Assembly (NCBI GenBank): GCA_015680685.1
Contig: MNCI01004258.1
Coordinates: 263,092 to 327,091 of the forward strand
DNA from: Gnetum montanum
Taxonomy: Eukaryota > Streptophyta > Gnetopsida > Gnetales > Gnetaceae
DNA length: 64,000 bases
Direction: 5' to 3'
Shown here: in pieces, positions 24,233 to 37,579 of the stretch
Position numbering within the stretch: the first letter of the stretch is position 1
Layout of the letters: every line of letters starts with the position of its first letter
Translations under genes and position numbers: made by a program
The notes under the pieces: generated by a model
Databases searched by the model: none
What the model saw: only the letters and a program-made list of their open reading frames with translations
What the model was told of the DNA's origin: nothing

Positions 24233-25512
24233 TGGAAAAATTTTAGCTTTTATAATTTATTCTCAATATTCTACAAGGCATAAGCATTGTGAAAGACTTG
24301 TAAGTGATGTTGCAAGTCCACATTATAGCCTTCCTCAAACTTTGGAATGTTCTTCATATCTAACTTTTTAATTTTTCTATCGCTTTGATGCCTTGTAGGG
24401 ATGTAAATTACCTCTTGTATATATATAATGATTCTTATAGTAAGGAATAATTCATCATAAAAATTCAAAAACTCATGGCCCCTATCATGACAATGTCTTC
24501 CTTGGCGTTGCCTACTTTTCCACATCCCATGTTGGTACCCATCTCCTTGTTTAGGTCTTCTTTCAATTCTACCATCCCTATGATGGTCTCATCTATCATC
24601 TTCACCTTGGCTATGATCATTTTCCCTTCGAATTTAGCCATGTTTACCCTTCTTAGAGTTTGATGATGAGGATGAAGAGGATGAGGGTGAAGAACTAGAA
24701 GAGTTATGCCAACTTGCTATCCTTATGTGATCCTTTTCGTGTTCTCTTATCTATCTTCTAAAAGACCTTGGCCTTGAGGTCCTTCTTCTCTTAGATTTTA
24801 TTCTTCCCTTGCCATGGTTGCTTACCAAGACTAAATGTCACTAAGGATGGTTCATATCATCTCCACTGAGAGGTGGAGGATTCTAGAATTGAGACTTACC
24901 TAATTAGTAATTGAATCCTCCATTAGGGGTTGGAGGATTTTAGATTTGAGACTTACATAATTAGTAATTGGAATCCTTCTTTTATGATTGCAATGTTAGT
25001 TGAAAGGAAGCTTCCTTTTCCTTTGAAGCCTCATAGCGAGTCTCCATGAATTGGTCCTTATGTAATTGGAAGTCCATGTGTTTGTAATGTCTAAAGATTT
25101 CATCAACAGCTTCATAGTTTGAGGGATGCTACTTCAAGCACCAATCACATCAATGCTACCTCAAGCATTCATGGCATTTAGTGATCAACTGGTAACACAA
25201 TATTATCCTCTAGGTATGTTCATTACATCTATTCATCTTGGTAAAGTATGAAGGTAAATTTGGATAGTTGTAAACTATTTTTACTTCTTGTGGCACATCA
25301 TCCTTGTAATTCTATCACACACTTTACTTACATCATCAATAGGTGTGAAATCTACCTTGCAAGAAAAAGACACTGTTAGTTCATAGGTGCACCTTAGAAT
25401 AAAATATTGTTATTAACTTATACACAATAAATTGTTTTAGATTCTAAAAATGATCCTTGAATAATCTTAGTTATATAAAACACTAGAATGAAAGTCCCTA
25501 GCAATGGTGATA

Positions 25513-26300
25513 GTGAGGAGCCATGGAGCAACCCTACACCTAACCATATCAATCACAAGCGTTCATGCATCATCTGATCAAATTCCATGAACTTAGGACT
25601 AGATGTATGCCTTAGACAATGAAGTACTAAGTTGCTAACCATTGCCTTAATAATCACACTTGTGTGGGTTTAAGTTGTATGGTTAAATGTGACTAAGGCA
25701 TATGATCATATTTTTTATGATTATTATATTTTAAAGTATTAAAGTAGTTAGAAGATTAACCTACTTAATCTAAGTACCAAAAGTAAATCTAATCTAGCCT
25801 AACATGGAGTGTTCATTCTTTATTCATGATATGCATCTTAAACATATACTAAAACTATTGGGTTACTAAATGTTTTACTAATGGATGTACCAAGTGATTC
25901 ACTAATGGGATTATTAAGTATTAATATATTTATACTCAAAATTGCTCATACTCATGAGAATTAACTAAGTGCAATCAAATAAAGTATTTAACTACTTGCA
26001 TGTAAAATAAATGAACATTTAAAGTAAAGTATAAGAAATGGAATTAAAACACTATAACTATTGTAATAGATAGAACAAAGATCAATTTTATTGTTGTGAT
26101 GCAAGTGTATCCATGCACATCATGCACTCAAATAAAACTACATATAATTTAGTCAATCCATGTTGTGGGCACTCAAAGAGAAAAATATTCTAACTTTTGT
26201 AGAAGAAATGTGGTGGGTACATGCATTTATATAGGCATTTATGGAAACTATGTTAATGCATTAGCATTGATGCATCCTAGGTTATTTAGGAAAATTAGTG
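25513..26300 (-). repeat. LTR of the 23450-26300 remnant
   Basis: Next to a PBS-like GTCCCTAGCAATGGTGATAG the family blocks CAACCCTACACCTAACCATA and GTTCATGCATCATCTGATC appear in order, followed by a TATATAGG promoter box near 26230. The U3 end is not clear. Confidence 0.55.
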
Positions 26301-27264
26301 TGTTAAATGGGTTTGCATGTGCAAAGAATATTAGATGATAGACCTACTAAAAAATATATTATTATATAACTATTCAAGGAAAGTCATTGTAAGAAAGACA
26401 AAAAAAAGGAAAAAACAACCAAAAATGATCTAAAGAAATTATAAACAAATAAGTATAGTGTAGCTTTTTAGGATAAGATTATGATTATGATTATGATGTA
26501 TCTTCTCAAAGGACTAAAATTTATACAACTAATGAGTAACATCCAAATAATGCTCATATGGCTATTAATTTACAAGCAAAGTGATAGAATTTTCTCATAA
26601 TAATAAAGGTAATATCATTATATAAGTTGTTAAAACCATACTATTTTAAACACATGTATGCAAATAAATATGTTTTATTAAAAACTTAGTTACATTATAT
26701 AATAAGGTTAGAATTTAGACTTAGTTGACTCTCAATATCTTGTGGTATAAATCTTTACTTCTCTTGCATACCTTAATATCTTATGCTTCTGTAAAGAGTT
26801 TTCACTTACTAAATGATTTCTTGTAAATAGAAGAAGAATTTTCTTTCTAAAAAGATTAAATGTAATAGTTAGAAATAAGAAAGAAATTAAAAAAAATTAA
26901 TAGTATTTTTAACTTGAGTTCACAAATAAAAAGTAATTAGTATATAAAAGATGAATTAATTGTTCAGTATTAAAAAGAGCTATTCCTACTATAAAATTTT
27001 AGAAAAATATACTTTTTTAAAAGAAGGAAATGCTTTTAAATGATTGAAGGTGTTGGAACCCAAATTTTTTTTAACAATATTTACCACCAAGACATATAGT
27101 TAAGTTAGAACTTTATAACTCAGCATTACCAAAAATTAAATTAAATGAAAGCTTTATTACATTTGAAGATCCATTGGATATATTGGACAAATATTTCATT
27201 TTCATGAAAAACAAAGATAGATTCTAAAAATTAATTAAGCACAAATGGGAACATTAAAAAAAAT
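26300..27264. other. AT-rich stretch, no gene seen
   Basis: Very AT-rich with stops in every frame. A segment at 27047-27160 (GGTGTTGGAACCC, then ATAACTCAGCATTACC) resembles 39478-39630, so part of this is a dispersed repeat. Confidence 0.45.
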
Positions 27265-28088
27265 TAATGAATCACATTTACGTCTGCTTCGACATCGGGT
27301 ACGTGACATCGAGGTCTAGAGGTGACATTGCATCCATGACATCGGGGTATATACCCCAAGTCTATAAATAACATGCCTAGGCTCCAGTTTTGGAGTCAGT
27401 TTTTAGTCATTCTTACTCAGAGTAGCGAAGCTCTTGTCATTTCTTTTCCTCATAGTTAGAATATGTTTTGAGTGCCTGTAGAAGAATCTAAGTGTGTACA
27501 ATTCTTTGTTTGAGCATTGATGTACCTGAGCATAGCAATGTGATGAGAATAAAATGAACTCTTTTGACAATCCCTGCAGCACTGAGAATAGATTAATATT
27601 TTCTTTAATGTATTTTACTTTCTTGCTCTTTATTTTAATGCAATTGATTTATTTCCAGTTGTTAATGAATGCGAGCATGACCACTTCAAGTAATTATATA
27701 GTACTTGGTAACCCAGCAATGCTTAACATTTGGTAGCCCAACAGTGCTATGTGTTCAGGATGTGTTTGGAAAAGTGGGACGATTACTTGTGTAAGGCTAG
27801 ATAGATAATAATGAATTAGATTTTAAATTACTCTATTCTTCATTCTTGTTGTAGGCGACCAATTCCATAAAATAAAATAAGAAAAATCATATATTCGAAT
27901 TACACTTAAACCATACTCTTGAACCTCACAAGTGTAATTGGGAAGACAATGAACATTCTCAACACCCATTTCACTTCCTAGAGAAGCCAGTGCATTAGAT
28001 AACTATAGGTCCACGGAATTTGATAGGATCATGCATAACACCTTAGTGATTCGTATGGTTGGGCGTAGGGGTACCTCACTACTCATCA
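27265..28088 (+). repeat. 5' LTR
   Basis: Starts TAATGAATCACATTTACG (the 3' LTR has TGATGAATC) and ends CTACTCATCA. A TATAAATAAC promoter box lies at 27362-27371, with a GACATCG-rich U3 before it. It aligns along its length with 36478-37279. Confidence 0.85.
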
Positions 28089-28107
28089 TTGGCACTATTG
28101 TTGAGGA
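28089..28107 (+). other. Primer-binding site (tRNA-Asp-like)
   Basis: TTGGCACTATTGTTGAGGA follows the LTR end. It is a decayed match to the tRNA-Asp complement, corresponding to the much better conserved site at 63549. Confidence 0.65.
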
Positions 28108-28239
28108 CATTTTTGTTGTTCCGTGCACTATCTAGGACCTACTGAAACATATTTAAATTGTTGAAACAAACCTTAGAGTCATATCCTATTATACCATTAC
28201 CACAACAATTGTCAAAGCACATTATGATTTTTATTCACT

Positions 28240-30080
28240 AACTGAAAATGTCCTCTTCTCATAGGAGCACTTATTTGCCCAAGATTGATAAAGTTTATCT
28301 ACCAAAGCCTCAATAGCATCAAATTATATATACTCATCTTGATGAGTATGTGCCAAAGTTCACCTTCATCCTACACCAGGATGAACAACTACAGTGGCGT
28401 GACATGGAGGGCAACATTATTGCCACCCGATCATGCTGCTCCTGTAATGCTCTATCAAATGCTTACACGATGTGGTCTTCAAGACCACCATGTGAAGTAT
28501 ATTGTTGAAGATGCTGATGCTAGCAATTATCATCTCATCAAAGCACAATGTTTGAGAGATCGATAGCTAGAGTAGCATTATGAACTTTTGAAAGGAAAAG
28601 GGGCTAATAATTCTCCATTCCTATTGTACCAACAAGCTAGTTGGGAACCCCTCTCTAAGGATTTTTCATTTAATGAAACTCCTCTCTTTGACTTCAATGA
28701 TGGAGGTCAAAACCAGAACTTGAACTTCATAGTTCATAATCCTGATTCTGGTAACAAGGGATCCAATGACAAAAAAGGATCTAGAGGGGCAAGTCAAGAC
28801 AGGGATGCAGACAAGAAGCAAGATTGTGATCATGGTCACAATCATTAAAGAGGTGGTAGTAGGTGTCATGATGGTGCTAGTTCTCCTTCCTCTTCCTCTT
28901 CCTCTTCGTCATTTTCTTCTTCTTCTAGCTTTGACCATGACTACAGAAGCAAGACCATGATGGAGGTGATTGAAATGAATGAAATGACTGACAAGACCAA
29001 AATAACCAATGTGACTGTTAGGAAAGACAAGATCAAGGGTGCAAACATTCAAGAGAGACACATCACCATGAATGAAGGGGTAGTAGAGGGCATCATAGGC
29101 ACCATGATCAAGGCCTCAATGAGCCTCTATTCACTACCTAAAGTATACTTAACATTATAGAGGCAATCAAAATTCCAACAAGGCATGTGAAAGATAGTCA
29201 GGTCAAACAATTAGATATGAAAAATATTTCTCAATTTAAAGGAGGATATAACTCTAATTTGCAGAATCATCTTCAAGCTTTCCAAGATGCATGTGCTTTG
29301 CAAAACATAGAGAACAAGTAACAAAGTTGTTCCTTAGGACACTCATCAAGAAAGCAAAAAACTAGTACTAGTCCTTAGATCCAAAATCTATTAGACGATG
29401 GAGTACCATGCTTGAGTTGTTCAATGATAAGTATCAAACATACTCCAGAGTGTCCAACTTAAGGAAGAAAATTCAAGGGTGAAAACAAGGAACACATGAA
29501 CCCTTAGATGCCACCATTAGCCAATACTATACCTTGATGCACAAATGTTCTAGCCATGGTTATTCTCAATTGATTCAACTTCGCCACATTGTAGATGGGC
29601 TTCGTAATGAAACAAGGAAAACCCTTGGTATTTATGCCTAGGGGCAACTGTTAGAACTAAGTGTCCATTAGATACAACGATTAATAAAGTAGTTAGCTAA
29701 AGAGGAGGATGAACTAAGAAAAAGAGAAAGTACAGAAGAGTACAACCATGATCCTTCCATTTACAAGAGGAAGGTTCGATTCTGCGATAGTGAGGATGAG
29801 TTTGTATTTGATGAGGGGGTGCATAAGAAAAGCTTGCCACTCCAACAATTCCAATCTGAACTTACAACCAAGGTTGATTAGTTAAGGGACTCAATGAATA
29901 ATAGATTTCAAGCTATTCTCAAAATCGCTAAAGAGTCCAAAGAACAAAGTAGTGAGTGTGAGCGCATGGGGTGCAAGGAAGTTGAACGTGCATATCACAA
30001 AGGTAAGGGCAAGATTCCTATAATAGAAGAGGTTGTGGATAATGAATTAGATGATGATTGTGGATGCGACTATTAGTACG
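28240..30080 (+). pseudogene. Gag region
   Basis: Open pieces at 28285-28566, 28588-28848 and later frames give SYTRMNNYSGVTW, KYIVEDADASNYHLIKAQ, then LFNDKYQTYSRVSNLRKKIQ and LDATISQYYTLMHKCSSHGYSQL, the capsid-type gag pattern of plant Ty3 elements. Stops interrupt it throughout. A PRFCDSEDEF-like acidic segment follows at about 29775-29800 (read as RKVRFCDSEDEFVF). Confidence 0.65.
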
Positions 30081-30873
30081 AACATCCTAAGGGATGTTTC
30101 CCCATTGTATCACATCTGCAGGAGTCTAGGGTGTGTGCCTTACATCCATAACTTACACAAAGGCAAATATCTAGAAGGTTACCTTATCCTCAAGGTAATC
30201 TCAAGTAGTTCCACTAGCAACAACCATATTATCCAAGTGGAGCTTCATCGTAATCGTATGAACAGTATCAACAGTGGCAGCAACCACAATCATGGGCTCT
30301 AGCATCGCTAAGACAACAACACCCTTATTGGCAGCTTGATCCATATGGTTACCATGTTTAGTAACCCATGCCTTCACGTGACTCCTCTAATCACATTTCT
30401 AATTTCTAGCCTCACTACCACCCTTTAAATTATTATTGAGCTCATTTTTCACATGAAAGAAGGGATACCACCTCTTACCCTTATCCTCCTCTTGTCCCTA
30501 CACATACTCCTCCTCTAGTTGCACAGCTACCACCTACTCCACCTATGTAAGGTGAATTTTTGTCTTAATTGCAACAACGCAATGTTATGAGGGCTATTAA
30601 TCTGTGACCAAATTGTCAATCGAAGGGGTAAAATGCCCGATCAAAGAAAAGATCTTTCTTTCAACCTCGTAGTCCACCTAAGCCCTCTTATACACCCGTG
30701 GTTGACAACCCCACTCCTACCTCTTCCTCCATATCAAATTCCTTCAGGCCTCCTTCAAACCAAAATCTGCTAAAGATCCATACCGTAATGCTTACTCACA
30801 TTATGTCTGATTGGATATGTGTAGGAAAACTTCATAAGAAATTAGCCGATCTTGGAAGTCCTCTAATTTACTT

Positions 30874-31290
30874 GTAGATTGTTGGGAATGAACCATGCAA
30901 GGCTTTTCTTGATTCAAGTTTTGATGTTAATTTAATTTCTCATAGATGTACACTACTTGGAACCTACCTTCTCTTAAGAAGAACAACATAAGATTAGAAT
31001 TGGCAGACCAGTCCATCACTATTCCTTTAGGAGTGGTAAAAGACATTATGACCACTATCTATGGGTGGTCTTATCTTATTGATTTCTTAGTAATTAAAGT
31101 GAAGAATTGTAAAGGGGATTTCCAAATCATCATGGGAAGGGATGACTAAGCACCGTTGATACAAGAATGGGCATTAGAGATCTTTCCTTGGAGATATTTA
31201 AAGAAAATGCATTTGGAAAAATCGAGAAGAACAGAGTTCCATGCATCGCATATAGTAATAGTGAGTGCAACTATGTGCAGAAACTATGAA
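30874..31290 (+). pseudogene. Retropepsin region, DSG changed to DSS
   Basis: IVGNEPCKAFLDSSFDVNLIS shows the catalytic Asp codon at 30911-30913 but Ser in place of the Gly of D-S-G. Then DQSITIPLGVVKDIMTTIYGWSY and FQIIMGRDD follow, as in the 4190-4610 copy. Frame breaks are present. Confidence 0.65.
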
Positions 31291-31810
31291 CCATAAAGCA
31301 AGCATCTATCTTTGCATGCAAACAGTGTGCACAAGAAGCAAAAATTCAAAGGTGTCTATATGTAGCAATCACAAAACAAGAGGGCACCCAGTGGTTGATC
31401 GTTGATTCTAAAAGCAGCATGCTTTGCATGGAACCAACTAAGAGCCTAACATGTGCATATGTCACAAGCATGGATGAACTACAACCAGTTCATTACCAAC
31501 TCTTTAATGACGTAAATGATGATACTCATTAAGGAGAGTTTGAATTTCCTGACAAATTCAAACAAGAGCCCCTTGAGCTAAAAATGTTACTGGCTAGAAT
31601 GAAATACGTATTTTTGAAAAATGAAAAGCTAGTTATAATCAATGCAAAACTTGCTCCAGAACAGAAAAATATGTTGTTGAAAGTAGTTGAAAGGTGGTCA
31701 GTAGCTTTTACATAGTCATATACTAAACTCACAAGGTTGATCCTAGGATATACCAGCATTGCAGCTGCACTAATTTGACCATGAAGCCAAAATGACAACC
31801 ATAGAGGCAC

Positions 31811-33050
31811 TTGAATCCCAAATTGAAGCAAATTGTCAAGGAGGAAATCAAGCAACTCCTTAAGGCAAAGTACATCTATCCCATTGTGGATTGCGAGTGG
31901 GTTAGCCTACTGGTAATTTTTCCAAAGAAAGGTGGTAAGTGCTGGGTCTACATCAATTTTAGGTTGTTAAATATGACCACATTTAAGAATCACTTTCCAT
32001 TTCCATTTGTTGCTAGGTGCTCAACACAATATCGAGGCATTGCTACTATAGATATTTAGATGGTTATAGTGGCTATAACCAAATTCAAATTGCACCTGAA
32101 GATCAAGCAAAAACAACATTCACAAGTTCCTAAGGAACTTTTTCATATCACAAGATGTCGTTTTGTCTATGTAATGCTCTTGCCACATTCCAATGCTTGG
32201 TCCTGAGCATTTTTCAACAATAGATCGGTAGTGGTGTGGAAGTCTTCATGGATGACTTCTCCACCTATGGAGCAACATTTGAGCAAGCCTTGGACTACCT
32301 TGAGAAAGTGCTAAAATGATGTATCAAAACTAACTTGTGGCTCAATTGGCAAAACAGTCACTTACCCCAGCAGAGCATTGTACTAGGGCATAGAATATTA
32401 CAAGTAGGAATTGAGGTGGACACCAAAAAAATAAGGGTCATCTAAGGAATAACCTGCCAACCAGAAATAGTTAAAGATGTTCATCATTCCTTGGACATAC
32501 TGGCTACTACCAGCGATTCATAGAGAATTTCTCTAAGATTGCAAAACCATTGGTCGAGCTAACAAAGAAAGATGCTCCATTTTTCTAGACCATAGAATGT
32601 GAGAAAGCATTCCAAAATGTGAAAGAGAAGATTGTAGAAACTCCAATCCTATAAGCACTTGACTAGTCTAGGTTGTTTCATATCATGAAAGACACATCAA
32701 ATTATACCTTGGGAGTGATGTTGACATAGTTAGATGACAAGAAACATCCATACTACATCCACTGCACTAGCCAAAGCATTGTGGATGCACAACCAAACTA
32801 CACCACCACAGAGAAAGAATTGATGGCATGGGTGTTTGCTCTTAAAAAGTTTAGGCATTACATGCTTGGATACAAGGTTTTTGTGCACACGGATCACAGT
32901 GCCATCTGCTTCTTAATGAACAAGCCAATGGTGAGCCCCCATGTCATACAATAGCTGGTGATCTTGTAGGAATTTGATCTCACGATGGTAGCTCGAAAGG
33001 GCACTGAGAATGTGATCGTTGATCACTTGTCTCGGTTGCAATGAGATAAC
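31811..33050 (+). pseudogene. Reverse transcriptase-RNase H region
   Basis: MNPKLKQIVKEEIKQLLKAK, then VIFPKKGGK and RLLNMTTFKNHFPFPF, give the RT fingers. YSGYNQIQIAPEDQ and the catalytic FMDD box (32245-32256) give the palm, and FEQALDYLEKVLK the thumb side. RNase H follows with TTEKELMAWVFALKKFRHYMLGYKV and HTDHSAICFL, ending GTENVIVDHLSRL. Several internal stops occur. Confidence 0.8.
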
Positions 33051-33259
33051 AAAGAGAAAAAAAGCCCATTATCTAATACATTTTTTGATGAACTCCTCTT
33101 TGCTGGGACTATAACTAAACAAATGCCTAGTAAGCCTCAATGGTATGATGGCATTCTTACCTACCTTATCACTTAGAAGATGCTACAAGGATTCAACAAT
33201 TGGAAGAAATAGTATTTTCTTCACTAGGTAAAGCACTTCATGGAAATCAATGGACACCT

Positions 33260-34400
33260 CTACAAGGTGTACACTAATAACCTGGTTCATTGGTGTGTCC
33301 CTAATGCCTATCAACTACATGTTCTCCAAGACACTCATGAAGGTCCTTGTGGAGGACACTATGCTGGGAGATGCATAGCCATTAAAATATTGATGGTAGG
33401 GTACTACTAGCCAACATTCTTCAGGGATGTCCACCATTACATCTACTCTTGTGAATGATGCCAATGAGATGATGGAATAACTACTCGAATGGAGGAACCT
33501 CAACAATGGATTCAACCATTAGAACCCTTTGACATTTGAGACATTGACTTTATGGGTCCCATCACACCCATGTCAAATGGAAAGGCGTACATCATAGTTG
33601 CTATTGACCCATGTCATCGACTGTAGATCTTCTACTGCTACTCAATTTGTGCAACAAAATGTTGTAAATAGGAATGGTGTGCCATGTGCATTAATTTTTA
33701 ATAATGGAACTCACTTTACAGGCACTATTCAAAAGCTCATGCAATGCTTGGGGGTTGAACATAAAATTACAACACCTTACCATCCCCAAGTTAACAATCA
33801 AGCTGAGGTTATCAATAGGGAAATCACAAAGATACTAATAAGAACTGTTAGTACGTATAAGAAGGACTAGAGCACAAAACTCAACAATGCCCTTTGGGCC
33901 TATCACTCAACATGGAAACTTCCTATAGGCTATTCTCCTTATGAGCTTGTGTATGAAAAATTACCAACACTTCCTATTCAATTTGAGCTTCATACACTTT
34001 CAAGAGCTTGTGACCTTGACCTTGACTTAAGTATAGCCCAAAAAGAAAGACTAATGAATCTCAACTTACTAGACGAAAATTGATTAGTAGCCTTATCATC
34101 TAATGAGTTGTACAAGGCCTATGACAAAAAGCGTCATGATCTAAAAATCAAAAAATTCAAATTTCAACTAAGGGATAAGGTTTTCTACTAGAACTCCACA
34201 CATGTACCTCAACGAACTAAGTTCCAAACATTGTGGGAATGACCTTACATCATTTATGAGACTTTTCCTTTAGGGGCCATGATGAACTATAAACCTAAGA
34301 GCCCAAACAAGAAATAGTTGATCAACATTCAACAAATTAAACCTTTTTATGAGCATACACTAGTTAACACAATAAGAACCTCATCAGATGGACAACCACG
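33260..34400 (+). pseudogene. Integrase region, second catalytic Asp lost
   Basis: The zinc-binding part is represented by DTHEGPCGGHYAGR and HHYIYSCE. The core shows IDFMGPI (first Asp, codon 33546-33548), FVQQNVV.RNGVPCALIFNNGTHFTG (second Asp now Asn) and TPYHPQVNNQAEVINREITK (catalytic Glu kept). It is followed by the usual LWAYHSTWKLPIGYSPYELVY segment. Stops are scattered. A C-terminal MDNHAPYF-like piece ends near 34430. Confidence 0.78.
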
Positions 34401-34429
34401 CTCCATATTTTGGATCTCCTCCTTTTAAC

Positions 34430-36477
34430 TTAGTCATGGGGGAGATGGCCACTCATGCTAACCATACAAGTGGCTCCTCAATTTTTCAAACTTTTTTTTA
34501 GTTTTACAACTTTTTGTTTTACACATTCCTTATTCTACAACTTTTTATTTTCATGTTATTAATCATTTCTAATTTTTTTTTACACCATCGTTAGCAAATT
34601 TTCTATTTCTTGAATATTTTACACTTTCTTTTATATTTTATTTTATTTGGTGTGATTTTCTAACTTTTTGTTAATAAGTGCCCGGTAAAATGGTAATGTG
34701 TTACTTGATGGTGCTATGTACTATTTTTGTTATTTGATTGTTGGTGTCTAGTTTTTGGCTTTGAATTTCATTATGAATAATTAAGACAAAGTTTCTTTTT
34801 CATGCAACAAGCAATGAGTCCACAACATCCACCCATCCACAAACTCTATGGTTTTCCTTATTTTGGAAACATGCAGTTCCTTTTTCATTAATAAAACTTT
34901 AATAAATTTGTGACTTTGGTAGTTTCTAGAATTGGGAAGGATTCAAAGGTTTGAACATGGTGTGGCTTCAAGGGAATTCAGTATTCTTTATGCTTTTCTA
35001 TTTTCCTGGGTGCATGTGTGTTTTTATGGACTTCTTATCATTCCATGTCATCCATTAATAGAAAGTTGAGTAAGTTCTTGCATGGCGTGGTTCTCATCAG
35101 CGAAAAAATGATGAGAATTCAAAGCACATCCCTTGGATAAAATAAATGCATACATCCTCACATGGTGTGGTTCTCATCAGAAAAAAAAAAGATGAGGATT
35201 CAAAGCACATCCCTTGGACAAAATAAATGTATATGTCTTTGCATGGTGTGATTCCCATTTCAAAGCACACCCCTTAGATAGAATAAATGGGCTACAAGCA
35301 TTGGTTATGGGACTAGTCTCCTCTAACTAAAGCCCTTTCTCACTTCCTACTTCATCTCTAATAAGGAACAGTGGTCATTCTGTGGGAGCACTCTTGTATC
35401 TCAAGGGATGGATTGGTCTTAGAATGTTGTTGCAAAGTCACTGAATGTGGTTGGTTTTGGTTTGGACTAAGGATGAATTCTATCAAGTCATTTAGCCAGA
35501 AAATCCACAAGGTACTTTATGTGTCTGTAATTAGGAACTCCATTCCACTCTCTTCCTCATCCATCTATGCTTCCCATGTCTCACCTCACTATTGATTTCA
35601 TGTTTTGGTTCAATGTCCTAGTTTGATGTGTCGTAATTCTTAGTTAGTTTCTTTTGGATTTTTGTACTTAACCTTCTATAACCATTAATCATCCACAAAG
35701 CCTACAGACTCTTTGGTTTGAAGTTATGCAAGGTCATTAAAGGCTTTTGCTTGCTTTGGAGAGGACCCACTTACATATCTTTTAGTTGGGTTAGTTAAGT
35801 TATTTACCCTTAGATACTCTTATAATTAAATTTTTTTTGTTTATCCCATTAATGACATCCAATTGTGCACATCTTCACAATAGTTTTCAATGCATTCTTC
35901 TTTTTATTGTTGAAGACTCTTAGACCCTCTTCAAATATTTCCTTGTGTTGAGCTTTTTCCAAATTTAATGGACCACTTATCCAATTCACCTTATTTGTCA
36001 ACCTTCCTACTAACACTACTAAAGAAACAAAGCTACCATGATCACAACTTAGCTAATTGTAACCACTGATGAGACAAGGCATTTAACCACTGTTACACAT
36101 TGCATACTAATTCATGATTCTGTTGTGATTGTAGTGGGAAGCATGGATTGGAAGTAGGACTATCTTCACCAAGGATGCAGCAATACCACATAATGAGGAC
36201 CGTTCGTGATCATTGGATCTCTTTTCTCTCTCTCATTCTCCTGCTTCCAAGAGGTGTTGGATGTCAATGTTATCTAGGATGTTCACTTCTATTATTGTGA
36301 ACACCCCATTTTGTAAAAATTGTAATTTCGTACACTTAGGCACTTAGAGTCTATATGTTTTATCTGAGTCAGTTTGTATGTCAATCAATAATCCCAGAAT
36401 TACCTAATATGTGTTGTAAAGAATTTGTTCCTCCTCTTCTTAACTCAAGGATGACTTTTCATTCAATCGTGGGGGTA
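34430..36477 (+). other. Long non-coding 3' region with PPT
   Basis: About 2 kb between integrase and the 3' LTR. It contains repeated TTTTTGTTTTACA-type T-rich stretches, the tandem triplication at 35077-35285, and a purine-rich tract GTGGGGGTA just before the LTR at 36478. Its segments recur in order in the other copies, including 41850-43720. Confidence 0.7.
35077..35285 (+). repeat. Tandem triplication, period about 81 bp
   Basis: Three copies of GCATGG.GTGGTTCTCATCAG followed by GATGAG.ATTCAAAGCACA and CCCTTGGA.AAAATAAATG. It is the sense-strand equivalent of 187-405. Confidence 0.7.
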
Positions 36478-37279
36478 TGATGAATCACATTTACATCTAC
36501 TCTGACATCAGGTATGCAACGTTGTGTATGCGACATCAGGGTATATACCCTAAGTCTATAAATACCGCACTTGGGCTCCAATTTTGGAGTTGGTTTTTGA
36601 TCATTCTTAGTTAGAGTAGCAAAGCTCTTATCGTTTCTTTTCCTTAGAATATTTTCTAAGTTCCTGCAAAAGGAGTCTAAGTGTGTACAATTCTTTGTTG
36701 AAGCATTGATGTACCTAAGCGTAGCAGTGTGATGAGAATAAAATGAGCTATTTTGACAATCTTTGCAGCATTGAGAATAGATTAATATTTTCTTTAATGC
36801 ATTTTACTTTCTTTCTTTTTATTTTAATGCAATTGAATTAAGTAATTTATTTCCAATTGTTAATGAACACGAGCACAACCACTTTGAGCATTCATATAGT
36901 ACTTGGTAACCTAGCAACACTTAATGTTTGGTAGCCCAACAATGCTATATGTGTTCAGGAAAGTGGGATGGTTACTTATGTTAGGCTAGATAGATATTAA
37001 TGAATTAGATTTTAAATTACTCTACTTTTCATTCTTGTTGTAGGTAACCAAATCCATAAAATATAAAGTAAGAAAAATCATATACCTCAATTACACTTAA
37101 ACCATACCCTTGAACCTCACAAGTGTAATTGGGAAGACAATGAATGCTCTCAACACCCATTTCACTTTCTAGAAGAGCTAATGCATTAGACAACTATAGG
37201 TCCATGGAATTCGACCAAATCGTGCGTAATGCCTTAGTGATTCATATGGTTGGGTGTAGGGGTACCTTGCTGCTCATCA
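36478..37279 (+). repeat. 3' LTR
   Basis: Starts TGATGAATCACATTTACA directly after the PPT and ends CTGCTCATCA. TATAAATACC lies at 36558-36567. It is colinear with the 5' LTR at 27265-28088. Confidence 0.87.
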
Positions 37280-37579
37280 CAAATCATACAAGTTTTTTGT
37301 TGTAACATTATAACATTGTCTCAAATGGGTAGTCATAGCATAAAAAAGAAACACATGTAACTCATCTTCAAGGGCTTCTAACTTGCACCACCTACAAATG
37401 TGATCTTCTCAAAACAGTTGAATCCATCTGTCACTTTCAATTCTAAGATGATGAGAACTTGAGTGAAACTTGGAAATAACATTATAATACAATATTATGA
37501 ACTTAGAGTTGGTTGTGAATGTCCATAGTGTGGTAAATTACAGTTGTAAGTCATCTTTATTTGAGTCAATTATTCCCAT

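Larger units (their letters stand above)
23450..26300 (-). mobile_element. Athila-type element remnant with internal deletion
   Basis: Minus-strand order is LTR (about 26300-25513), PBS-like sequence, gag pieces, then directly integrase (24232-23500). The whole protease, RT and RNase H block is missing. The gag piece at 24525-24271 (HQSDRKIKKLDMKNIPKFEEGYN, HLQVFHNAYAL) is followed within tens of bases by the integrase N-terminal region. It appears to be an old internal deletion derivative. Confidence 0.65.
27265..37279 (+). mobile_element. Nearly full-length Athila/Tat-type Ty3 retrotransposon, decayed
   Basis: About 10.0 kb with 5' LTR 27265-28088, PBS 28089-28107, gag, PR, RT, RNase H, INT, a 2-kb non-coding 3' region, PPT 36470-36477 and 3' LTR 36478-37279. 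The 5 bases before it are AAAAT and the 5 after it CAAAT, a 4-of-5 match consistent with a target duplication. The two LTRs differ at many sites, largely C/T and G/A changes, so insertion is old. The coding region is full of stops. The orientation is opposite to the copy at 1-8171. Confidence 0.88.
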
